In this document: piece by piece, positions 1-6,045 of the stretch
Layout of the letters: each line of letters opens with the position of its first letter
Position numbering within the stretch: position 1 is the stretch's first letter
Assembly (NCBI GenBank): GCA_002352055.1
Contig: DEHS01000091.1
Location: forward strand, 1-13,043
Direction: 5' to 3'
From: Legionellaceae bacterium UBA2794
GTDB lineage: Bacteria; Pseudomonadota; Gammaproteobacteria; Legionellales; Legionellaceae
DNA length: 13,043 nucleotides
Notes under the pieces: generated by a model
What the model was told of the DNA's origin: nothing
Databases searched by the model: none
What the model saw: only the letters and a program-made list of their open reading frames with translations
Program-made: the position numbers and the translations under genes

Positions 1-1209
1 AACAGCATATTCAAAACCCAGCCGAAAGGAAGGAGCTGAATCAAGCGGAAAAAAAACAGCTTGAACATAACGAAATGTTAAATCTCGCCTTAACTGCTCT
101 CGCATTTCTGAAATATAATACAAATGCTGGCAAAATGCCTGCGCATAGCATGCGGGTAAAAAACGCTGGATATAGCCAATGACCTCGCGCCAGAATAGTG
201 TTCCTTCAGGAGTAAGCTTACTGTTTTCATTGAAAAATTCATTATATAATTCTAATGCTTCAATCAGCAAATGCGCATTAAAATGTTTTCCTGTTTTTAT
301 AATCCCTTTTTCTTTATATTCGTGATCTAAATAATTTCTAAATTTTTGTATTGATTTTTTGCAACCTGTGTTCTCGCCTGAGGTTTTTATAGCAATAAAA
401 ATCTGATTAAGCGCCTCCAAATCTTTTTTCACTCTTGCTTCTTCTTTTTTTTTCCAACCTTTGGGAAATTGCTGATTAATTTGTAACGTTATGTGTTCTT
501 CACCATTTGGCAATTTCTTTAAATAACGTTGAATCATTTCAGCCATTCCTCCTGAGTAATCATGACCACTAATGGATTTAATTTGTTTGAGCTGCTTTTT
601 AAAAAGAAATATGTCATTAAATTGTGGGGTCATCTTTCTGTCAAATTTTTTTAAAGCTTGTGGAGTAAGTGTCACATTATTAATTTCATTGTTTATTTTA
701 TCAAAATAATACAATTTATGGCCGCATCGTACATAAGAAGCAACATTTATTTCATGCAATTTGCTTATGAATTCCAGGGTGGTATTTTCTGGTTCTTCTG
801 GCCGTTTAATGTATCTCAGATTACATTTACTTTCATAACTTACATCTTCGGCACCCAGGGCGATCTGGAGCGCAGTTCCTTGGATGATACGGTCAGAATA
901 GTCTCTTACCGTCCCTACTTCTAACAATAATCCCGGATCTGCCTTTATCATATTCTCGGCTTGAAAAAACTCACCTCTTACCACATGATACAACAACTGT
1001 TTTGTCAGTTTATTCGTTGTGTGAAGGTGTGGTTGCTTTAAACTATTAGAAACCCTATACATCTGGCCTTGAGCATAAAAAAAACCTAATCTAAAAAACC
1101 GCCTACATGCAGTATCGAATCGACTTTTGTCTGAATTATTGAGCTCGTCTTCTATCTTTAGACATAATTCATCAGGTAATTTATCAAAAAAATTCAGGGT
1201 ATCTTTCAT
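1..1209 (-). CDS. F-box and ankyrin-like effector candidate (3' end beyond window)
   Basis: This is an open frame of 403 codons from ATG at 1209 to the left edge with no stop, so the C-terminus is missing. AAGGTG lies 6 nt before the ATG and supports the start. Residues 11-41 fit an F-box: L11-P12-D13-E14-L15, then K18-I19, L23, and the closing C35-R36-R37-F38-F39 with L41. Residues about 68-119 form an ankyrin-like segment (LLYHVVRGE, then DPGLLLEVGTVRDYS, then GTALQIALG) of a type I recognise as recurrent in Legionella proteins of unknown function. The rest looks helical and charged. F-box effectors such as Legionella AnkB recruit host SKP1 and the SCF ubiquitin ligase; a similar role here is inferred from the motif only. 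There is no signal peptide or membrane segment, as expected for a type IV substrate. The F-box call is moderate because the motif is short; the coding call is strong. Confidence 0.85.
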   Translation of the reverse strand, partial: MKDTLNFFDKLPDELCLKIEDELNNSDKSRFDTACRRFFRLGFFYAQGQMYRVSNSLKQPHLHTTNKLTKQLLYHVVRGEFFQAENMIKADPGLLLEVGTVRDYSDRIIQGTALQIALGAEDVSYESKCNLRYIKRPEEPENTTLEFISKLHEINVASYVRCGHKLYYFDKINNEINNVTLTPQALKKFDRKMTPQFNDIFLFKKQLKQIKSISGHDYSGGMAEMIQRYLKKLPNGEEHITLQINQQFPKGWKKKEEARVKKDLEALNQIFIAIKTSGENTGCKKSIQKFRNYLDHEYKEKGIIKTGKHFNAHLLIEALELYNEFFNENSKLTPEGTLFWREVIGYIQRFLPACYAQAFCQHLYYISEMREQLRRDLTFRYVQAVFFPLDSAPSFRLGFEYAV

Positions 1210-1370
1210 TCTCTTACACCTTATCCATCTGGACCGTTATAATAAACTGAATTTATGGAATGTTTAAAGCATAGATAAAGGAAACAGATAATCTCCTAAT
1301 CGATAAGAAATATAATTGGATTGAATTTCAATTAATCAGGTGTGTTTAAACACTTAAACATTCTACCTCA

Positions 1371-1403
1371 CCCCTACGTGCCTCGGCTTGTCCCAGAGAG
1401 ATC
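1371..1403 (-). repeat. Inverted, degenerate third copy of the palindromic repeat
   Basis: CCCCTACGTGCCTCGGCTTG at 1371-1390 is the exact reverse complement of part of copy A (about 1608-1627). After a gap that removes one arm of the hairpin (CCGAGGCAT), the match resumes with CCAGAGAGAT. It is therefore a decayed copy in the opposite orientation. Confidence 0.75.
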
Positions 1404-1569
1404 CCGTGGTAGAGTCAAGTTAAAAGCACGAGTGTAATAAGTTGACCAATACGGCTGGAGGTGCTTTTGATTTTCAATTGATTGGGATTGAAATACCTGA
1501 TACCTCCAAAGACATGAGAAATTAAATTTATTGGAAAAATGAATCTTTTTTCTGGATGATTTATATATT

Positions 1570-1659
1570 AAATCTGCTCTTGACTGAGCATCTCTCTGGA
1601 TGCCTCGGTCAAGCCGAGGCACGTAGGGGATTGGGAGCAATTGAACAAAACAGTCTAAT
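1570..1659 (+). repeat. Palindromic intergenic repeat, copy A
   Basis: Copy A aligns with copy B (1688-1775) over its whole length with about a dozen differences. It contains a small hairpin TGCTC/GAGCA (1575-1579 with 1586-1590) and a strong GC-rich hairpin TGCCTCGG-TCAAG-CCGAGGCA (1601-1621), followed by ACGTAGGGGATTGGGAGCAA. Read on the minus strand it translates as PYVPRLDRGIQ, a peptide I know as recurrent in predicted junk ORFs of Legionella and other intracellular bacteria. It may act as a mobile REP/MITE-like unit or as a terminator; neither is shown. Confidence 0.85.
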
Positions 1660-1687
1660 GAATCCTTTTTAGAGTAATTTATACAAA

Positions 1688-1775
1688 AAATATGCTCTTC
1701 ACTGAGCATCCTTCTGGATGCCTCGGTCATGCCGAGACACGTAGGTGATTGGGAGCAATGAGTAGAACAGCTAAT
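1688..1775 (+). repeat. Palindromic intergenic repeat, copy B
   Basis: This is the second tandem copy in the same orientation, ending 8 bp short of the stop codon of the broken gene at 1784. The main hairpin (1719-1739) keeps seven of eight pairs because one G is changed to A. The small TGCTC/GAGCA hairpin is intact. Its position makes it a possible 3' stem-loop for the leftward transcript, but there is no clear T-run. Confidence 0.85.
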
Positions 1776-1783
1776 ATCTCATG

Positions 1784-3565
1784 CTAATTCATTGAATAAG
1801 ATTCATCTTCAGATTCAGTAAAACAGTTTTCCAAGCATTGCTTAAATAAAATCCGATCCAAACGGCAAAGTTGCTCCGAAATTTCATTAAAATCAATGTC
1901 TTCTTCCTGAGCATACTTCAATATAAGCTCAGGTACATGTGGCGCTTCAATCAAAACGAGCTCTGCCAGATCATCGGTTGTTAAACAATGAATATGATTT
2001 TCATTTTCATTTAGTAATTGCAATAACTCTTTAAGTGAATAATCTTCACTAAGTGGTTTATCTAAATTGTCAAATTCAAGCAACCTGGCCAGATCTCTTG
2101 TATTAGAATCACGTATTTCATCAATGGTAATAAGATTAAATTCCAGAAGTTGAAGTAGATTCTCATTGGCAAGTAAATTCATTTTATAATCTGAAAAGGC
2201 ACAAATTTTGTCAAAATTGTACGCATCGTCAGCAATAGTTGAAATAATTGGATTCTGACAAATTATAGCCAGACGTTTTTTATCCAAATCAATTAATTCG
2301 CCTAATGAAATTTCTTCATCCGCAATAAGATCCAGGAGCAGTACATCATTTATTAACTCCAGTTTATCCATAGGCATGGGTTTAAAATCAGATAGCGAAT
2401 AACCATTGTCCAGCAAAATTTTAAAATGACGCTGTACAAAGCGAAGTTTTTCGCTCTCCTGATTAAATTGTTCGCGTTTTATGAGCTTTAATTCAGAGCC
2501 TTTACCACTAGCAATAGTTTTATATAGTGCTCGCTCTGCTTCAATAATACCCCCTAACCTTTTACTCGCTGTACTCGGCGTTTTAGGCAAATTTAAACTA
2601 AAAAAGCCGTTCTCATCTCTATAGATTAAAACCTGATTATTTGTTCTTGCCAATCGTTCCGCTTTAGCAACCAGTCGTACTTCATTATATGCACAAAGAT
2701 AATCACCTAAAGATTTGATAACGTTCTTTCGCTCTATCGAATGAGGAGCATATTCTTCAAACGCTTGTTGTAATGCCTGATACATTGATTCATCGATGCC
2801 ATATTTATGGTGAAAAATAGTTTTGTGCTTGTACTCTCCTTGAAACGAAGGGTACTTCGCTTTGAAATGATAAACAACGCGCTCTGCTGGCATATAACCC
2901 ATAAACGATGTTTCGCGCTCGGCAACAATAAAATTAGAAAGATTAACCCGGCCTTGTTTAAAGAGAGAGGTCAAATGAGACGGTTTATGCTCTTCATAAT
3001 CCGTGAGTGGATGCAGGCTCAAATAGACTTTGCCTGAGTAAGGCCGCTCGGCTTTTAAATTGCAACGCCAGCGGGGACGCAAACGCTCCTCTTTATGATT
3101 TTTATATAATTTTACCCCAAACGCATATTTTAACGCATGATTAGGAACATCACTGGTTGAGAGCAAAGGCCGTTCGCTGGTGTGCAGAAATCCCCGAAGG
3201 ATACTATTTTTTTTCTTTAATTCTTTATCGAGCCAACCAGGAAAACCATCGTAATTTGCTGAATACTGTTTTTGTAAGAGCAGAAAAAGATTTTCATAAG
3301 CATATCCCTCAAAAGAGCAGGGATCACTCTGTTGCATTTTGATTAATAAGTTTTCTATGACCAACGCTGCCTGGGCTAATTTTTGATTTACCTCTGGTTG
3401 GGTCTGAGTTTTATCAAGCATATCGTGGTAATCGACAATACCTTCCGCATTAAAGACAGCACTGGTATACTGGGGCTTACCCACCTCATCAAGATTTCGA
3501 TGCTGACGACGGGCTGCCGCATCCCATCGGCTGGTTACATAGTGAATGCCTCGATATTGTGCCAC
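1784..3565 (-). CDS. C-terminal fragment of the broken effector-like gene
   Basis: From the GTG at 3565 this is 593 codons ending in TAG. GTG is only the first possible start after the TGA; the protein frame continues upstream to 3904, so a separate gene starting here is unlikely. Residues 1-21 (AQYRGIHYVTSRWDAAARRQ), about 160-260 (KVYLSLHPLTDY, ERETSFMGYMPAERVV, HHKYGIDESMYQALQQAF) and about 280-330 look like folded domain sequence. Residues about 400-590 are leucine-rich with repeated helical units of the form LxLxELxxL. No catalytic motif could be assigned. It may be untranslated. Confidence 0.6.
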   Translation of the reverse strand: MAQYRGIHYVTSRWDAAARRQHRNLDEVGKPQYTSAVFNAEGIVDYHDMLDKTQTQPEVNQKLAQAALVIENLLIKMQQSDPCSFEGYAYENLFLLLQKQYSANYDGFPGWLDKELKKKNSILRGFLHTSERPLLSTSDVPNHALKYAFGVKLYKNHKEERLRPRWRCNLKAERPYSGKVYLSLHPLTDYEEHKPSHLTSLFKQGRVNLSNFIVAERETSFMGYMPAERVVYHFKAKYPSFQGEYKHKTIFHHKYGIDESMYQALQQAFEEYAPHSIERKNVIKSLGDYLCAYNEVRLVAKAERLARTNNQVLIYRDENGFFSLNLPKTPSTASKRLGGIIEAERALYKTIASGKGSELKLIKREQFNQESEKLRFVQRHFKILLDNGYSLSDFKPMPMDKLELINDVLLLDLIADEEISLGELIDLDKKRLAIICQNPIISTIADDAYNFDKICAFSDYKMNLLANENLLQLLEFNLITIDEIRDSNTRDLARLLEFDNLDKPLSEDYSLKELLQLLNENENHIHCLTTDDLAELVLIEAPHVPELILKYAQEEDIDFNEISEQLCRLDRILFKQCLENCFTESEDESYSMN

Positions 3566-3904
3566 AACAAATTGAGTTTGAACCGTGTTTAGAAACTCCT
3601 GAGTTAATTGGCCACCCTCTTTAAGATGAACATTAATCGTTTTTAAATCACTGGTAACCTGTCGGCGATCAAATTCCCCTAATCGCTTGATGTCTGGCCT
3701 TATCAGGAGTGAATTGTCTGATACAGTATTGTGGTTTTTAAATGCATTAAAAAATTTACTAAATTGTGCGCCTTTACAATAAATTGTGGCTTCGTTTGTT
3801 TTGGTAGCCTGTTCTTTTTTAGATGTCTTGATGTACTTTTTTTCTTCTTCACTATCCGAATCGTCAGATAAATATTCGCTAAAATATGTTTTAGCAGAGG
3901 TTTC

Positions 3905-4441
3905 TCACTCTGCAAGAACACGCTCAAAATCAGATATTTGGTAATTTTTACTATTGGGCATTAATTTAATAATCGCCGCAAGTAAACTCTTACATGGCTC
4001 TTCATTAAACTCATGACGCATGGATTCATAAATAAGTTTATCAATTAATGCGTATACCGTGTCTTTTGCATCATCTGTTCGCGGCAAAATATAAAAAGTG
4101 CCGTTTAAAAAAGTATATTTTCTATTTTTTAGTTCTTTATCTGTGTATTGAATGTATTGAGTAGTGAAGGGCTCCACTTTTAATGCATCTTTAACAGAGC
4201 ATAATTGATACAAATCCAGATCGCGATGGCTTACCAGAAACGCCTTTTCAATGAAACTTTTAATTTTTTTATGTGCTTCCTTGAGTTCGTTCTCAGGCAA
4301 CTGCTTTAGATGCTGTAATAATTTTTTATAATCATCTTTATTGGAAGTATCATATTTTTTTTTGAGAAGAATCAGCACAGGATGTCGCTTTTTAATTGAA
4401 TTAGATGATGGATTGTAGCTTTTTATTAAATCATAAAGCAA
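3905..4441 (-). CDS. N-terminal fragment of the broken effector-like gene
   Basis: This 178-codon frame ends at the premature TGA. The only in-frame start is TTG at 4441, without a clear Shine-Dalgarno, and an in-frame TAA lies just upstream. In another frame, ATG at 4487 begins MCKLKAVSTLPKTKFIAL and stops at TGA 4431-4433, just past this start. Losing one T there would join that peptide to DLIKSYNPSSN, so the true start may be 4487 with a frameshift around 4431-4441. The fragment is helical and lysine-rich, with no signal peptide or membrane segment. If translated it would be a truncated protein. Confidence 0.6.
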   Translation of the reverse strand: MLYDLIKSYNPSSNSIKKRHPVLILLKKKYDTSNKDDYKKLLQHLKQLPENELKEAHKKIKSFIEKAFLVSHRDLDLYQLCSVKDALKVEPFTTQYIQYTDKELKNRKYTFLNGTFYILPRTDDAKDTVYALIDKLIYESMRHEFNEEPCKSLLAAIIKLMPNSKNYQISDFERVLAE

Positions 4442-4518
4442 TAAATTTAGTCTTTGGCAATGTACTTACTGCTTTTAGCTTACACATGCTTAGAGCTCAG
4501 TTGATTCCCATTTCTCTA

Positions 4519-4535
4519 TCTAAGGTTCTTTTAAA
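4519..4535 (+). promoter_or_regulatory. Weak PmrA-like box upstream of the ankyrin gene
   Basis: TCTAAG-GTTCT-TTTAAA matches the YTTAAK-N5-YTTAAK pattern of PmrA boxes at 10 of 12 positions and shares the GTTCT spacer with the stronger box at 11985. It lies about 150 bp before ATG 4686, and no good -10 hexamer follows at the right distance; TATTTA at 4545-4550 is the nearest. The rest of the 4442-4685 interval is AT-rich with no other recognisable signal. Confidence 0.3.
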
Positions 4536-4685
4536 CACCGCAGCTATTTAAATCTTTCTCTTTTAACATAGATTGAAAAGAAAGAAAAACATTGATACAT
4601 TCCGCTTTCTATTTTTACTTTTTGATAATAAAAATAGTTTATTCGTTTCAAATTTTGAAATCAAACTTAAGGTAAAGGCGCTAAA

Positions 4686-5819
4686 ATGAATGATATTACA
4701 AAAACTTTAAGTACATTAATTCTTGAACCAATTCAAGATGAAGCACATAAAATTAAAAATCTAGAGCAGATCACACTTTTATTACAGCATCACAAAGATT
4801 ATTTAAAATCAGGTTTAAAATCCTTAGAAATTGATTTTACTCATACTAATTTACTTAGGGTAAAAGTAGATGAAAGGAAACTTATAGATGAAAGGCAAAC
4901 CTTATTAGACATGGCGATTTTAATGAACAAAACGGAAGTGGTTAAATTATTAATTCAGGAGGGAATGGATCCTAATTCGTCTTTGTCAACCACTCCCCCC
5001 TTAAGCTTAGCTGCGAAAATAAATAGCACGGAAATTATTAAAATTTTACTTGATTCTGGTGCTAATATTGATAATTTTGATCAAAATCTATTTAATAAAA
5101 ATGCTTTATTTGTAGCTTGTAGCAATAATTCTTACGAGGCAATTAAAGTGCTATTATTGAACAATTGTGATTGTAATAAAAACTATGAGGGAAATAAAAC
5201 AGCCATTGACTACATCCCCAAAGACAAGGAAGAATCTCTAAAATTAATGAAGGCTGCTCTTTATTTACAACAGGCTATTAATAAATTAGATATCGAGGGT
5301 GATATCTTCTCAGCAAGCAGTTATCTAAATGCAGCGTTTAATAGTGATCCAAATTTTGTATTGTCTTATATGGTTGAAATGATTAAGGTAACTAATTTAA
5401 GGGTGCAAGGTATTAAGCATAATGAAAAATACTATCACCCACAGATATTAAGATTAGCCATTAAAAACCTTAAAACCAACGCCAATACATTCCCTGATTT
5501 TATTGCTAATCATTTTTCTGAAGGAATTGTAGAGTTTTTAAAGGAACTCAATGGATATGATGTGGAGCAAGCTGTTAATAACGAATTTCATTCAAGTGAA
5601 TTATTGTTCAAGACAACTGAAGAAAAAGCTAAAACGCTTCGGTGGTTTGAAAAAGGAACTACATTCGAAGCAGTAAAATCTGGAATGCAAGATAAAAAGT
5701 ATTCACTCACCCAAGCGGTAGTAAATTCCAATTCTCCAATCCACACCCCACCGAAAGTAGTGAGCGAACCTGGGGTAGAACTAGAGTCAGAAAGCACAGT
5801 CGTCAATACATTTGAATAA
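4686..5819 (+). CDS. Ankyrin-repeat protein, effector candidate
   Basis: The 377-residue protein starts at ATG 4686, with AAGG-type purines (AAGGTAAAGG) about 7-14 nt upstream. Three ankyrin repeats are visible: about 69-100 (TLLDMAILMNKTEVVKLLIQ, then DPNSS), 101-133 (PLSLAAKINSTEIIKILLDS, then GANID) and 138-178 (NALFVACSNNSYEAIKVLLL, then NKTAIDYIP). Ankyrin repeats bind other proteins, and Legionella effectors use them on host targets. The region 185-330 is helical with no known domain. The tail is proline-rich then acidic (PKVVSEPGVELESES), resembling the glutamate-rich 'E-block' seen in Dot/Icm substrates. There is no signal peptide. It stands alone, divergent from the broken gene. Host target and secretion are inferred, not shown. 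Confidence 0.88.
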   Translation: MNDITKTLSTLILEPIQDEAHKIKNLEQITLLLQHHKDYLKSGLKSLEIDFTHTNLLRVKVDERKLIDERQTLLDMAILMNKTEVVKLLIQEGMDPNSSLSTTPPLSLAAKINSTEIIKILLDSGANIDNFDQNLFNKNALFVACSNNSYEAIKVLLLNNCDCNKNYEGNKTAIDYIPKDKEESLKLMKAALYLQQAINKLDIEGDIFSASSYLNAAFNSDPNFVLSYMVEMIKVTNLRVQGIKHNEKYYHPQILRLAIKNLKTNANTFPDFIANHFSEGIVEFLKELNGYDVEQAVNNEFHSSELLFKTTEEKAKTLRWFEKGTTFEAVKSGMQDKKYSLTQAVVNSNSPIHTPPKVVSEPGVELESESTVVNTFE

Positions 5820-6045
5820 TCTCTTAATTTTGGCTAGCGCTATTGCAAGTTAATCTGCTGGAATAGTGAATTTAATGCATAGCGAAAGCCATTATTTTAG
5901 ACCATCTCACTTATATTTCTTGTGTACAAGTGCATCCTTGGCTAAATTTCCTGCTTCAGACTATGATGCACTTACTGTGGGAAACCAATTGATTTTGTAG
6001 CAGTTCGATTTAAACGAATCCCACGTCAAAATTATTTATAAGAAT
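5820..6045. other. Intergenic gap between convergent genes
   Basis: The plus-strand ankyrin gene and the minus-strand exporter end facing each other. The gap contains inverted repeats AGTGCATC (5929-5936) / GATGCACT (5965-5972) and GTGGGA (5977-5982) / TCCCAC (6019-6024). Their loops are long and there is no T-run, so neither is a good terminator. No gene is seen. Confidence 0.5.

Larger units (their letters stand above)
1210..1783. other. Intergenic region with repeats and the promoter side of the F-box gene
   Basis: This stretch lies between two leftward genes and holds no convincing gene. It carries two tandem palindromic repeats (1570-1659 and 1688-1775) and an inverted partial copy (1371-1403). 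It also has a 12-bp perfect palindrome GTGTTTAAACAC at 1342-1353, upstream of the F-box gene, and a short inverted repeat AAAAGCAC (1422-1429) / GTGCTTTT (1461-1468). I could not identify a convincing -35/-10 pair for the F-box gene. Confidence 0.7.
1784..4441 (-). pseudogene. Large effector-like gene interrupted by an in-frame TGA
   Basis: One reading frame of about 885 codons runs from 4441 to a TAG at 1784, broken only by TGA at 3905-3907. Codons between the TGA and the first later start codon (GTG at 3565) read as normal protein: an acidic then lysine-rich stretch (SDDSDSEEEKKY), then AQFSKFFNAFKNHN, LLIRPDIKRLGEFDRRQ and TQFVVAQYRGIHYVTSRWD. The second half is therefore the continuation of the first, not a separate gene. 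There is no ATG, GTG or TTG in the 113 codons after the TGA, and no Shine-Dalgarno before GTG 3565. UGA is a normal stop here, since the gene at 9710 ends with TGA. The protein is soluble, with a mixed central region and a leucine-rich helical C-terminal third. I do not recognise the family; effector character is inferred from style and context. Confidence 0.8.

Noticed and set aside
1374..1730. 118-codon minus-strand frame across the repeats, containing PYVPRLDRGIQRD
   Set aside because: Most of it is the palindromic repeats read as protein. It has no ribosome binding site, and the peptide is a known by-product of such repeats.
3905..3907. TGA read as an amino acid (selenocysteine or alternative code)
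   Set aside because: TGA ends the gene at 9710 normally, no selenocysteine-type hairpin is evident just downstream, and the other features suggest a standard-code gammaproteobacterium.
3703..3927. 74-codon minus-strand frame spanning the in-frame TGA
   Set aside because: It is an out-of-frame reading of the broken gene. The main frame in the same interval gives a much more protein-like sequence.
4670..4685. GTAAA-N5-TAAAA just before ATG 4686 as a CpxR-type site
   Set aside because: It overlaps the ribosome binding region and lies downstream of any possible start of transcription, so chance is the better explanation.
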